This document shows, in pieces, positions 14,001 through 25,900 of a stretch of 64,000 bases of DNA (the first letter of the stretch is position 1; each line of letters begins with the position of its first letter). This DNA is from Diadema setosum (taxonomy: Eukaryota; Echinodermata; Echinoidea; Diadematoida; Diadematidae). Location of the stretch: NCBI RefSeq assembly GCF_964275005.1, contig NC_092702.1, positions 35,434,316 to 35,498,315 on the forward strand. The letters run 5' to 3'. Under the pieces are notes generated by a model that saw only the letters and a program-made list of their open reading frames with translations, had not been told where the DNA came from and searched no databases. The position numbers were made by a program, and so were the translations under genes.

Positions 14001-17000
14001 TGAAGAATAGATTTTTCATCTCATTTATTTAATGTCACATTTTTTTGCATCCTCAGCCTCGATGCACAACTGATCTTCCAGTCTAATTGTGCAGCGTGGA
14101 TAGAGTGTATATTCTATAAAAATACCCTAAATTCCTGCCATGACCCCAATAATACCAACTGTGTATTTGCCATTTATGCTTGTCCGCACCTGAATCCTTT
14201 GATTTGTAGTTTCAGCTTGTTATACCCCTGCCTACACTCGGTCCTTGTATCAGTTTTCTGCCATGAAGGCAGTTTGATGTGTGATTGTTATTGTACCAAT
14301 ATGTTTTGCTGAAGTAGCTTCTATTCATTATATAATCTTGTCTATACCATGCTACCTTTGCTTTGCCTGAAAAACTGGGGATTCTACTATTTCTAGTTTT
14401 ACTGCTTGAAGAGTGATTTGCAGAGCAAGTATGCACACTTCAAACCTCATGATGTTGGCATTTTAGAGATTAGTGGTGGAAGTTTTCATATTTGATATGT
14501 TTATGTTTTAAGTAAATTTATCAGTTCTTCTGTTCGATAGAGATGTGCAATGAAAGATATACGTTAGATAGACTGGTAGACATCATGGAAGAGTGTTTGA
14601 ATGCAACATTTTTAATAGTTTATTGCTATCCATCAACATTTTTAGCATTTTGGCAGACATGGAAGAGTGTTTGAATGCAACATTTTAGTTTATTGCTATC
14701 CATCAATATTTGTAGCATTTTGGCAGCTTTTCAGAAGTACATGATGTAGATTTAAAGAGAAAGAGAATAAGCATACATGTACAACAACTTCATGTCAGCT
14801 ATAGAATTGATTTATTTATTATTTATTTATTAAGTTTTCTTTAAAAGCAGGGTAGTCCCATTCAGTGCCACAAAGGTCTGCTTTACAAGGGAGCCCTGCG
14901 TTGATATACATTACATTGCATGTGCACACAATAAAAAAAAACAAGAACAAAACAAACGTAGATATGATACAGCTAAAGAACAATCGGTTCAATGCTGAAA
15001 ATGTTATGAGGGAGGCCAGTCCTGAAAAGTCAAATTTGTGTCTTGATTAATTTGAAATATGCATTTATATTTAGTTCAGGCCTTTCATATAAGGACAGTG
15101 CTGTTCCCAAGGTGTTTCATCAACAAATGTAAAGATATTCCTTTGATTCTAATATAAAAACTTCACTTGTTGTTCACAGGCTGGCATTTCAAGGAATGTG
15201 CATCTGCTTGTAGCATTCATTGATCATGAAGTCAGTTAATGTGTGTATGTGTATTTGTTTGTAGTAATATAGTCCAAAACCGCATCAGCTGCTGTCTGTG
15301 CATAGTCCAAGTAATGCCATAATGCAAGATGATAAAAAGTACATCACAAATTTTCAGTATTTTAATCATGAGATATAGTATTTTAACTGAGATAGCAAGC
15401 ATGAGTAGCAGCTATCATTTTTTAGACATCCCGGTAGGAGAGCCATCCAGTTACATATTAACATCAATATCCTTCCTTTACCTAGCAAGGTATTTGTTCT
15501 TCTTATGCTGAGGATATATGGAGGGCAAAATAAAAAAAAAGAACATCTTCTCTTTAAATATCAATTTTGACTTCTTTTTCAAAAAGGGACATATTTCTTC
15601 CAGTGGGACCTGTCAAAATATTTCCCTAGAAGTCTAGAATAATACCCTGTGGATAGTAATTTTCATGACAAATTGCACACTTTACAAACATCAGATAAAC
15701 TCCCTTTATATAAACCATCTACTTAGCATATCATAAACTGTAACTCTATGCTTTTACAAGCCATAAATGCAGTGTGAGCCGAAAGGTGCAGGTACATTTA
15801 AGGATGGCTCCAGCAGTAGAATTATACCATCATATTTTAGATTGGCACAGTCCTTGACAGTAGTAGTAGATGTTACTTTGAAGGTGGTCTCGTGAAACGG
15901 ACGTCACAGTAGCTTCCAAAACTTGATAGTGTGTTGCCTGGAGGATGACAGAAGCAGTAAGCATAGGCAGCATTACCTTGTTTGGCATTGAAGGATGTGA
16001 ATAGGTGTCCTTTGAAGTTTGTTTCTGGTCAAGGTATTTACACAATGGGGAAGGACCATGTCAATGCCTGCAGGGAATATCTGACAATGACCTCATTCTC
16101 AGCAAGACTGGGCTGTTTGAGGTTATTGTCAAAGAGTTTGTTGATTACTTTCACAATCTAATACCATCGTCTTCTGCTGATAAAAAACATATCAGAGGGA
16201 AAACATTTACTACAACCACTACTCTTTGTCTACAAAATGGTAGCTCTGAAGGATGAGATCATTACATGAAAACACCAACAAGAAGCTACATCCAATAAAT
16301 TCCCATGAAATTTTGGTCTCAACTATTTGATTAGGTTATTTTTATTGGCATGATTCTGCAAGGCTTACTGTACTTTCTCTCCATTGATGCAATGCTGCCA
16401 CTAAATCTTAAGACTTAATGGCAACTGAGAAATATGAACTTAATAGATCATTACAGTAAGAGGAGAGATATGTCATCCTTACCAACATGAAATTGTTACA
16501 TTTGGGTTTTTGTTGTTGTTTTTTTGTCTCATGTCTAAAATGAAATGTGTAGATTTTACTGCAAATACACAGTGCCAAAAGAATGGTATCTTCTGATAGC
16601 AATCTCTTTGTATATTAAATGCTTATCCATACATTTGGTTGTGGATAGATATCTCAGAGATAACCCAGCACAAGGCTGCAAGCATTCTGCAATAGGTCTG
16701 ATACAAGGTAGGGAGGATTTTTCCTTCCAAAGGACTGTTTGATTAACTCTTAGACTATTTTTCCTGCTGGTCGTCTCTTCAGAAGCCGAAGTGGAGGATG
16801 CCTATGGAGCACCGCTACGACCCCGGAACAATCACGTCCAGGTCAAACTACTGTGTGGGGCCGACCTCCTGGAATCATTTGCTGTACCTGGACTGTGGAA
16901 AGATGAGGATGTGAGTATGAATTTTACACGGTTTAGGATTTATGTTTGGACAATGCCACGTAAATCCACAACCCAGAGGCTGATATACTTTGAATTCATA

Positions 17001-20000
17001 CTGTATGTATAAGCATCAAAACAAAACAAATGATTATCACACATTAAAAATGTACTACACATGTAATGTACTTTCAACTTGCAACAATTTTAAATGACTG
17101 TATATCAGCTGTAGCCAAAATATTGTCACAAGGAATTTGCACATCAGATAGGAGATGAGGAGTGAAAGTAGAACAGAGGAAAATATGCATTTTCTTCATG
17201 TTTTTATTGGCTGTTGTATTTTCTAATATTTTATTCCTTTGGGGGCAGGGAGAAGGGTAGGGGGTCTTGGATGAGGGGGAAGAGGAAAAAAAATGTACAA
17301 TTGATTTCAGGACATATAAGTGTGAGCTACTTTAAATCGCAATACTTTAGATTGCAATCTGAACAGAAACAGTAGTGTAGGACTACTGTACATGTGCCGC
17401 AGCTTTTGAAGATGAGGAAACTGTTTCTTTGTGCATGTGAAATGAGGTAGGCAACATGGAGAGATGGAGAGTGATCTGTCGTGCTCACCAGACTGCATCA
17501 ATTATACGGACGGGAGAGCACATCTCGGCATTGGGTCAGGGGCAGAATGAAACTGAGGATGATACGTGTGATTCAACACTCCGCATTATCTCTTTCCTCT
17601 CTCTCAGTTTTTTTTTTTCCCTCTGGTTGCCCAATGAAGTAAAAGTAAACAAATGAAAAAGAGCAACAAAAACAGACAACAAATGGATAAACACTGACAG
17701 AGAAATTCTGGACACAAATTCTTCTAGGCTGTTTCTCATCAAAACTCAGGTTTAGTCCTTGTGCGACATAGTGTCTACAAATGTCAATTACAGTATGATA
17801 TTGTTATGAACACTATCACTTAAAAGCACTCTTCTTATTATCTTTGCCCATTATTTCATGGGGGAGCATGTCCTTCATTTGGAAAGAGCATAGTATGGAT
17901 GGAATCCTCAGTACCCAGGTTTTAGATTATCTCCTTACTGTCCAGTCAACAATAGAGGGCAGCAGTAACTTCTGATGGCATTCAGTTATGTTCATATCAA
18001 TAGGGGATATGATCATCTCTTCATGTGTGATTGTTATTAGTACAAGAAAGCCTGCGCAACTAATTAGAGCAATGCTGGCAATAACCAGACTCTCCGACTA
18101 TTTCTTGATTTGAGGAAGGCAAGTTCAGCAGTTCAATACACATTCATCATTTCATTGCTTATTTTCTTCTGTCATGTCTGATATATTGTCCTTAGCAATT
18201 TTTGAGTCAAAAGGGGCCTGAGCTTTCGATCCTAGCAGAATCTTCGTCAGAGGCAAAATGAACCATTCATTTTGCCTCTGACGAAGATTCTGCTAGGATC
18301 GAAAGCTCAGGCCCCTTTTGACTCCATTTTACTTCATTGGCTCGCCTTCATTGGATAAGCAGTTTTCAGCAGCTTTTTTTGCTACATTTAGCAATTTTTG
18401 AATGATAATGAAATTTATAATGATCACTATGATATCGTCAGCCTTGTGCCAAAAGGGCCCTAAAGAACTTCCCCTGTTATGCCAAAAGGGCACTAACAGT
18501 GTACAAAGTCTATAGTGTTAAGGGCCTTTTGGCATAACCGTGGAAGAGGTTTAAGGCCCTTTTGGCATAAGACCGATGATTTAATGATGGTGGTTACAAT
18601 CAGTATTGTTATTATTATTTTTATTGTCATTGTAATAGTTGCTTTTATCACTATGCTGATGATGATGATCATTATTGTTAATACTATTATCATCATCATT
18701 GTCATTGTTTCATTGTCTATTCTACAGCTGGAAACCATAGTGGGCAAACATGGTCTTGTTGTGATCACCAGGAGTGGATCGGATCCATACAAGTTTATCT
18801 ATGATTCAGATCTCCTCTACAAGTACTCGGTAAAGAAATGGATTGTTTCTGTGTAGTCTACTTTGGGCCAGTACCTGAGATTCCTTGGTCCTTGTTCCAT
18901 GAAAGTTGATTATGTATGATCTAATAGTCTTCCCTTGATTAGCACGGGCAGGCATCAGGTGTCTCAGGACATTATTAATTTTCAAGTGACAGAACAACAA
19001 CAAAAATCTTCCAGAAAACATGTTTATAACATATTTTTCACTGAAACAGTAAAATGTGAAGTATATAACAAAATGTGGATATGATATTACAGAAAAGCAG
19101 AAGCATACACCCTTCAACTCAGTTCTTTCTGTATGAATTTTTCTCTTGATCCGTATGATCACTTCTCATTGAAACTTCATGCTCAACAACTACATGCACT
19201 TTGTATGTACCATGTATGATTTTATTTTCAGTGAATTTCCTAAGAAGTTGGTAATTTTCTTTAGGAGATTTATGTGACTTGAATATCAACACAAAAATAC
19301 ATCTCTATAGGACACATCTCTTCTGAAGAAATTATCTAAACATTTTTTTTTGGTTTAAAACAACTGTATGATTTTGCATGATTTGATTTGCCTTTCTGTG
19401 TTTATCTCTTCCAGAATAATATTCACATAGTGACAGAATGGATCTACAATGAAATCAGCTCAACCAAGATAAGGTTTGTCTCTCTAACTTGTGACTTATT
19501 TGTGGTAGATGCCAGAAATTATCCTAATATATGTGACCCGCCACAATTAAAGGATGCGAAAGTCGCTGACGGCTGAGCCAAGAAAATTGAGTTTGAAGTC
19601 AGATCATCAAAATCTGTCAAAACCCTCCAATTTCTGTATTTGACATAATTTTGTAGAGTAATGCTTTGTCTAACATCTGCCGAAATTTCGAAGCTTAATG
19701 ATCAAAGGAAAGGCAAGAAATTAGCATTTTTCTGGGCCATGATTTTCTGACTTTCAACGGAACAGAAATGTGTCCGAAGATTTTGATTTAGCACTGTAGA
19801 TAAGCTTAAATGAACACCGTGGAGGTTGCTAGGAGCATACCTTATATTGTCAAGAGGTGAAAACTGTCTTGCCTCCCCTTGCCCCCACAATTGCGTCGGA
19901 AGGAAAACTTTGAAGGCAGTTTTCTCGAAACACTGATTTCTGAGTCAACTCGACACGCCCTCATAAAATCATCGATATCTCCACAACCGACTACTTTTAT

Positions 20001-21243
20001 GAGTTGTGTAAGGAAGATGGAATCCCATTTTCTTTGCTCATTTTCCCTGAAATAATGTCATGTCACTTTCAGAAAATCGACCGCCCCTGACTTTCCGATC
20101 CTTTTTTTGTAGCGGGTCACATACATGTATATTCTCATACAGTTAGTATACAATGTTGATAATGGATATGGTGACATGACATTTGCTCGTGCCACAATTG
20201 CCTCGGTCTTATTTTCTCCAAGGACAGAAGGTTAGGGTTAGGGTTAGGGTTGTGGAGGGATTTCAGTTTATTTTGATTTGAGGATTAGGGTTAGGGTTGT
20301 GTTTGTGGGTAGAGTTTTTGTTTGGCTTAGCATGCAGATATTTCATGGGAGCAATTGTCGCAGGAGTAAATGTCATAGAACTGATGGATACACATTACAC
20401 TCATGTAATACCACAGTGATGGATCATATCAGGAAAGCAATTAATGTGCTCAACAATTCTCCTCTTCTTATTGATCACTTTCAGCAAGTCTCAGATTCTG
20501 GAATGATTCAATATACTTTATGATTAAATGCAGTTTATTAGGCAGACATAATATTTGCTTATATAGTGCATTCTTGTTATAACGAACATGGTTAAATATC
20601 AAAGTTCTTGTTACAACGAAGTAAGATTTCATCCCTCACCATTATCCACTCTATATTTTTGATTGTTTATTCGTTTGGATACAACAAAATTTACACAAAA
20701 GAAAACTGCTGGTTCTGAGGACTTTGTTGTAACAGGAGTCAACTGTATTACATTGTAATGTCTCAAAGAAAGATGATATGCTAGATCAAATCCTTGGACC
20801 ACACAGGCTCTTCAGTCTCCCACATCACAGTGATTGATTCATCATCAACATCATTGAAATTGGTTTTTATGTCATGTATGAATAATAGTGTCGTCTTCTC
20901 ATTCATTCATTGTTAAGATCTTGATGAATAGCAGTGTACATTGGTCACTGTCATGAATTTAGAATGAGATGTTATCACTTCAGATCAAAAAGAGGGTACC
21001 AAAATATTAATGCCATTGGCTTTACAAAGCGTCAAAAAGTCCTATGGCTTCTCATCGATAAATATGCTGTGTGGTTGTTCATCCAATATTGTGTTTTTTT
21101 CATCCAATGTTGTGGTCAAACACAGGACAGCTCTGCGGAGGAATGAGAGTGTGAAGTACCTCATACCAGAGCCTGTCGTTAAGTACATCCAGAGCAACGA
21201 TCTCTACAACGGGGTCAACTTCCAGTTGGAGAAAGGGAACTGA
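1856..21243 (+). CDS. NMNAT1-like: Nicotinamide-nucleotide adenylyltransferase (NMNAT1/3-like), 3' five exons; span includes introns
   Basis: NMNAT joins NMN (or nicotinic acid mononucleotide) to the adenylyl group of ATP, making NAD+ or its deamido form. Five exons join in frame: 1856-2000, 16783-16910, 18728-18829, 19415-19473 and 21126-21243. They total 552 nt, which is 183 residues plus a stop. Seen directly: the block [15 protein letters not shown], the block [16 protein letters not shown], the ATP-binding ISSTKIR signature, and [20 protein letters not shown] near the end. All match animal NMNATs closely from memory. The first ~105 residues, including the N-terminal GSFNP-type ATP motif, are not in the window, so the gene starts to the left. 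The total size would be ~285-290 residues, usual for NMNAT1. A basic PKRRR cluster in the first visible exon argues for the nuclear type over the mitochondrial NMNAT3. The C-terminus is short. The visible frame has no disruptions. Confidence 0.95.
2277..2474. mobile_element. MITE, ACTGTACGAGCTGAAATTTT ends
   Basis: Terminal inverted repeats ACTGTACGAGCTGAAATTTT and AAAATTTCAGCTCGTACAGT flank a ~200-bp body rich in TTCGCGAA-type motifs. A 20-bp direct duplication (CACTATCATTATACTGTA) abuts the left end. Degenerate relatives: 10318-10410 and 55770-55915. Confidence 0.8.
3582..4175. mobile_element. Diverged copy of the TTAAAGGACAAG MITE family
   Basis: Shared blocks with 1092-1660 include 'AAAAGTTATGAAT', the 'GCTGGAT.AGGAG' segment and, near the right side, 'TTCATAACTTTTGAA..GATTGTC'. 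Ends are eroded, so limits are approximate. Confidence 0.55.
4673..5034. mobile_element. G/C-homopolymer MITE with GGATCTAGA ends
   Basis: The left end CAGAAGCGGATCTAGAGGG and right end CTAGATCTGCCCCTG are imperfect inverted repeats. The interior has G, C, A and T runs and CGCTCGCTCCGCTCGCTCG-like sequence, strikingly GC-rich against its surroundings. Confidence 0.65.
5457..5549. mobile_element. 93-bp MITE (TTAACCCGTTGAGGACG), copy 1
   Basis: Inverted ends TTAACCCGTTGAGGACG and CGTCCTCAACGGGTTAA bracket a short body with an internal CGAGTATACTCG palindrome. Two more copies follow within 3.2 kb. Confidence 0.85.
7455..7547. mobile_element. 93-bp MITE, copy 2 (opposite orientation)
   Basis: TTAACCCATTAAGGACAGAC to GTCGACGGGTTAA-like right end (TTCGACGGGTTAA). 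The body is the reverse complement of copy 1 with scattered changes. Confidence 0.8.
8585..8676. mobile_element. 93-bp MITE, copy 3
   Basis: GAACCCATTGAAGATGAG to CATCTTCAACGGGTTAA, same orientation as copy 1, with CpG-to-TG type changes suggesting an older copy. Confidence 0.8.
11173..11592. repeat. Tandem duplication of a ~205-bp unit
   Basis: AAATATCAAGTACAGCTTT...GATTTG...GATCTCACTTTGTTT...TATATAACAGTGCGGAATG recurs directly as AAATATCAAGCACAGCTTT...ATATAACAGTGCAGAATG. The two units differ by point changes and small indels. Confidence 0.8.
14573..14726. repeat. Tandem duplication of a ~75-bp unit
   Basis: CATGGAAGAGTGTTTGAATG through TAGCATTTTGGCAG occurs twice in a row. The second copy has a small internal deletion after AACATTTT, so the event is recent. 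Confidence 0.85.
16783..16910 (+). CDS. NMNAT1-like: NMNAT exon with [12 protein letters not shown] core
   Basis: The exon lies between a cttcag acceptor and a gtgagt donor. Two leading bases complete the split glutamate codon, followed by 42 codons ending GLWKDED. The stretch [19 protein letters not shown] is the most conserved NMNAT segment, contributing to the nucleotide-binding Rossmann core. Confidence 0.95.
18204..18324. mobile_element. Near-perfect 121-bp inverted repeat (hairpin)
   Basis: GAGTCAAAAGGGGCCTGAGC ... GCTCAGGCCCCTTTTGACTC with ~57-bp arms and a loop near CCATTCAT. The arms look identical in complement, suggesting a recent foldback insertion or transcript hairpin in this NMNAT intron. 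Confidence 0.9.
18445..18571. repeat. Inverted pairs of GCCAAAAGGGC motifs
   Basis: Two direct copies (near 18449 and 18481) and two inverted copies (near 18528 and 18557) of a TGCCAAAAGGGC motif are arranged as nested inverted repeats around a non-palindromic centre. Confidence 0.7.
18728..18829 (+). CDS. NMNAT1-like: NMNAT exon ([16 protein letters not shown])
   Basis: The exon has 34 codons in phase 0 between tctacag and gtaaag. It encodes [19 protein letters not shown] followed by [15 protein letters not shown], equivalent to the 'YGLICVTRAGND' region of human NMNAT1. The intron just upstream carries ATT/ATG-rich low-complexity sequence and inverted CCAAAAGGGC motifs. Confidence 0.95.
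19415..19473 (+). CDS. NMNAT1-like: NMNAT exon with ISSTKIR signature
   Basis: This 59-nt exon after ttccag encodes [19 protein letters not shown] plus two bases of an arginine codon, closing before gtttgt. ISSTKIR is the second nucleotidyltransferase signature, which contacts the ATP phosphates. Confidence 0.94.
19533..20122. mobile_element. Tc1/mariner-type MITE (TGTGACCCGC ends), copy 1
   Basis: The left end TGTGACCCGCCACAA and right end TTGTAGCGGGTCACA are inverted repeats, flanked by TA on both sides. A subterminal inverted pair (GATGCGAAAGTCG and CTTTCCGATC) and no ORF of note. A second copy is at 33642-34410. Confidence 0.82.
20231..20297. repeat. Short interstitial telomere-type repeats
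   Basis: (TTAGGG)3 at 20231-20251 and (TTAGGG)2 at 20285-20297 lie just past the end of the preceding MITE. Too short for a chromosome end. Confidence 0.8.
20566..20748. mobile_element. Pogo/Tigger-like MITE remnant
   Basis: CTTGTTATAACGAACATGG on the left and TTGTTGTAACAGGAGTCAAC on the right form eroded inverted ends typical of pogo-type elements. A relative is at 27448-27628. Classification from memory. Confidence 0.6.
21126..21243 (+). CDS. NMNAT1-like: NMNAT terminal coding exon
   Basis: The exon starts after aacacag. Its first base completes the split arginine codon. It then encodes [29 protein letters not shown] and a short tail ending EKGN and TGA. It matches the C-terminal helix pair of NMNATs; vertebrate NMNAT1 carries a longer tail beyond the 'HNLY' position. 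Confidence 0.95.
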
Positions 21244-22749
21244 ACGGCCCCGCCTTGCCCCGCCTACATTCCTCGTAGTGTTTCGTGTCGGAGACGACAC
21301 ACCATACCTCTCTGAGCTTACTACATCAGATAGACTTCTCAAGCGCCGCCAGTCATACTAGTATTTGCTGTGTGCTAGACTGTTTAGCAATAGGAGAGAA
21401 GCGTATCGGCTTTCGTTGTATTCTGTGCAGTATCATAAGTCTTTCTGAGAACTAGGCAAGTGTTTTTGTGAAACCTAGCTTGAAGTTCAATATAGCACCA
21501 TTTAGAAATTCATGACAAGCGTTACAGAAAACTTTAGTCCACTGCTTTTTTTTTTCTCTCTCTCCCTTCCTGATTTATCATTCTAGTGGGTATAATTGCC
21601 ACTTTGATTTACAAGTATTGTCGAGGGTATTTTGGCCTCATGGACATGAAGGAGAGGAAAACATAGATGCAGATTTAGGCTGAGTGAAGACGCATGATTT
21701 GGGATGAGTACGAAGTCGATCACAGTTATAGATGCATTTTTAAGTCTCCTACCCAATCTCAACCTACATGTCCATGTGCTATTCTGTATACAATGTTGAA
21801 GAAAGCTTGAATTTGATGAAATATGTGAGTTTAATGGATGAACACTTTTCTACACAGAATTACCCCATAAGTGTTGTTTGTTGGTTTTTTTTTTACAGGA
21901 ATTCTACAAATGGATGATAGAACAACTCAATAGAGCCAAAAATGTTGTTTTCTGTTTTGTAGTACACTAACAGAATTCTGAAATGATAGTCTTTACAACA
22001 TACAGTCTTTGAGAACACTACAAATGATGTCTTTCCCTAATTTGTATGAAGAAAGTAATGTATTAAACCAAATCGTCTTCAAAGAGTAAATGTTATCCAC
22101 GCAACCATAGAAGGCAAAATGATATAATTCTCTATCTATTTGCAATTACCCAAGCAGACCAAGAAATCAAGATGTATTCACCTTACTACTTCCAGGCTTC
22201 AGTTTCATAAAGAAATTCACAATCAATATAAGCTGTGATGATTATACTAACTACAGCAGCAGCAGCCAATGACCCATAAGCAAAATGCTCATTATTGTTC
22301 AGTATTTTTTTTTCTATGCAGTGCCAGGACCTGACTAGAACTAATCCTGCAATTTATGACCAAGTTAGTTTGTGTAATGCATCTGTCTAATGATATTAGT
22401 CTAGGGCATGTGGGAATATGCATTTATAGTTACTTTTGTCAGTTATTTTAGCATTTTTAATAGACAGGTACTTGATTTCTGTTTTTTATGCTGTTAAAGC
22501 TGTGTTTTGAGAAGTATGAGAGGCAGTGGGCCACAGGTGTGGATATTGGACGCATTGATATGCAGCTGGCTTTGATTTGGAATAAGCCAGTTCGGGGTTA
22601 GCTCATGGGCATGGGTACAAATGACCTTCCTTCTTTCTCAGTTGAATAGGCACTCCACAAGTTTCAAGCAACAAAAGGCATCAGCTTGCCCAACCTAACA
22701 ATTTATGAAATTCATCAGTCATTTTCAAACAAAGGATGAACTTGCGTAG

Positions 22750-22925
22750 ACCTGGGCCCTGTTTCATAAAGCTGTTCGTAAAGTTACGAACAACTTACGA
22801 GAGACTGGTGATCAGTTCTTGTGCTGAATTATTGAAATTCTAATAAGTATAGCACATCAGAACTGATCACCAGTCGCTCATAAGTCGTTCGTAACTTTAC
22901 CAACAGCTTTATGAAACACCTTCCA
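22750..22925. mobile_element. GTTTCATAAAGCTGTTCGTAA foldback MITE
   Basis: TTTCATAAAGCTGTTCGTAA and the later TTCGTAACTTTACCAACAGC/TTTATGAAAC are complementary, as are ACTGGTGATCAGTTCT and AGAACTGATCACCAGT. Arms ~70 bp around an AT-rich loop. A half-element relative may lie near 41870-41995. Confidence 0.8.
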
Positions 22926-25900
22926 GGTGACAAGAATGATCCTTCCATTGGCATTTTGGAAAGCATCCCTTTCATTATTTTGCATTGAATGTATTAACAA
23001 ATCTCTTTCTATTGATATTGTCAAATACCGCTTTTGCTGTCAGGTGGATGTGCTGGCAAGCATCACTTATAAGTATCACTTGAATAATTATTACATCACA
23101 GATGCTTATCTCAGTGAATTTTAAAACCAACATGCTCTGCTGGTACAGATGACCTTTTTCTGCTCATGCTCAAAGTGGAACCCCAAACTGGCTTATCCTA
23201 CCTCTATAAGGATTAGCCAAACTCAGTTCGTTGAGGGTGCTGTGCATTTCATATCAAGAATGCTGTCTCTTGGTACATGAATAGTAAACTGGTGATTTAA
23301 AAAGTGTGAGGCATATTACATCCACTCTTCATTTGTGTTTTGATTGGACTGAGAACAGGACATTTCTTTAAACTGGTCTAACTGATGATAAAATAATGAA
23401 CCTGCATTGATGAAGATATACCTTGCATCTGACTAAAGGGTTTTTTTGGTGTGTTGTTGAGGCATTCAAAATATATTACCTCTTTTTGTTTGGTTGCTCA
23501 TTTTAAACAATGACAGTACTATGATAGAAATTGTTTAGTTGTATTCATGTTTTGTTTGCTGTTGTTTTACTGTGTTCATTTGTACTCAAAATCTCACCTG
23601 AGGAAATCACTATAGTGTTGGTTTCTTTTTTTTTTTATCATAAAGTAGGAAGTATCTAGAGAATGTGATATATTTTGAAGATAAATTACTCCAATGAGTT
23701 CTTTCCAGACTTCTTCTGCCTAGATCTTGTTACTGGAAACAAAAGAATGAGAGGTATCATGATATGTTGCTATGGTAATGGTCATAGTAATGCCATAGTG
23801 TTTGTTGTCATTTATGAAAGTTGAGCTGGTCTTAATTGAGTTAAATGTATCTTTCAGATAACAGGTGGCATATGTAACATATATTTCTCTTCTTTTTTTT
23901 TTCTGTCAGAGAAATCCTGCCTTTTTTAATAGGTTGTATTGGATCTAAAGCTTACAACTGGCCTTAAAAACATAATAAGTTAGTTATTTCAAGAATCAAG
24001 TACTCTAAAAGTGTTGCATTGTAACTAGTTAACACCTGTTGCTGGCTACTGATATGGCTACTGAGAAAAGCCCACTAAGACACAGCAAAATTTACTGGTA
24101 GCCAATAAGCTAGTGATGATGGTTCCAAAGTGGATTTAGGTGAAGGAAACAAGTAAGTAATTGTGTAGATAGTCTGTCATGTTTGACCCTCAAGTATTAC
24201 TGAAATATTATGACTGTAAAGGGATCAGCAGAGATGAGAACAAGACTAAATATTGTTGATTCTACTGTGTTAAGTGACTCGATGTAGAATAGAATAAGTC
24301 AGTAAAACTACTGATATAATCTGGCAGTTGCCACCTCTTAAAATAGCAGTTTTGTATTTTGTTTGTAGTATATATTATGTTTACATATACTTTGTATACA
24401 AAGCTATGAATACACATGCCTAAGAGATGTACAGATGTATAAAATGACTCAAGGGAGGTAGTATTAAACTCTATAAGAATGACGAGTCTAATTTAATGTA
24501 ATTAGTTTGTAGATGCCACTGTTATCATTTTATTTTTAATTACTGTTGTTGATGATTAGAGAAGAAGAATTTTATCAAGAAGTGCTACTGGAAGAATGTA
24601 GGATAAATGGTTACCCGATATGAGCTAAAAAAGATTATTTGAGATTTGAGATTTGAGAGTTAATTGGTAGCATGTTAGTGTAGGGTAACGATCAGAGGCA
24701 AAATTATATTTTGATTTATCTGTATATATTTTGCATGTCTTCCATGTACCACATGAATCCTATAATGCTTTGTTCTACCAATAACACTGCTCCAAGCTTG
24801 TTACTGCTTCAGTGGAAAGGCTGAGCTTATTCCCTTATTAGAGTATGTTGTGAAATAGCAAGTATGTACACTTGAGTATGCAAACCAATTGCGTAAAATG
24901 TTTGTTTTTATGTGCGTGGTTTGCATGTACTTGATGAAGTAGAGAAAATCAACTATATATGATATATTATATATATATTCTTGTAAGAAAATATGGATCT
25001 GTTCTGTTGGGTATGATCTGTAATTGCTATGTGAATCTTTTCGTTATTTTCTATCACTTCATTCACACATTACCAGCTGAAGAGATTATGTCTGTGTTTG
25101 GAGAATATTTATAGCTCAACACAGTCAGTTCTAGTCCTATTACTGCATCTGTTTCTTTTCTGGTCCTAAATTCATCTCTTTTTCTCTTCTAGTCTAATTT
25201 CTCTGCTGTAAGACCAATCTCCCAATACACTGTACTGTCGGACATTTGTGACCACCCAGCTCAAAACCTGTAAAAAGTCATAGAATTTGATTTTCGGTAA
25301 TGGACCAAAATAGTCATTTGGGTTGAACTACTCAAATTTGTAAAGTTTATCTTATCTAGATTCTGAGTAAGTTCCTATCTACATACTGTTAAAATTTGGC
25401 AGCTTAAAACAAAACAGAAATGAGATATTAGCAGTTTTTCTTGACCATATATACATTTTGTTCGTTTTTTTTTTTTTGACAGGTGCTACTTTAACTGATT
25501 TTCATTGATGCCTCTGCACAACACACATACCATTTCAATCACTTTTTGAATGGCTTAGGATGGTCTAATTTTAACAAGGTGTATATGATTTTAAAGCTTA
25601 GAGCTTATTCTTTTAAACTACAATGTATGTAGAAAACTGAAAATTCATCTTGGTCTACTTTTTGGGGAGGCTTTCGGCCAGGTGGTCCCATAGGTACTCC
25701 CTTTCTCACAGTTTCTTTGTTATTTCCATTTCCACAGTATGTTGTCTTGCAATATTTTGATAAAGAAGGTTAATGTCGAAAAACCATATCTGCCTTTGTT
25801 TATCACAATATTATTTACATCATTGCTTTAAGAGTCTGTCTTCACATAATCTTCATAATTCTACGTTCATGTTAACCCTAATACACTTGTAAAATGTTAG

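Larger units (their letters stand above)
2001..16782 (+). other. Large NMNAT intron (14.8 kb)
   Basis: No convincing coding exon was found here. It holds MITE copies at 2277-2474, 3582-4175, 4673-5034, 5457-5549, 7455-7547 and 8585-8676, a ~205-bp tandem duplication at 11173-11592 and a ~75-bp one at 14573-14726, plus poly-A/T and GA-rich runs near 7240-7300 and 9776-9800. Open frames in it are short and unrelated to known families. Confidence 0.8.

Noticed and set aside
18515..18856. 113-codon frame covering the third visible NMNAT exon
   Set aside because: Only 18728-18829 is conserved; the rest is ATT/ATG low-complexity intron reading as Ile/Val/Met.
20231..20297. Chromosome end or telomere
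   Set aside because: Only three and two TTAGGG units, with unique sequence on both sides.
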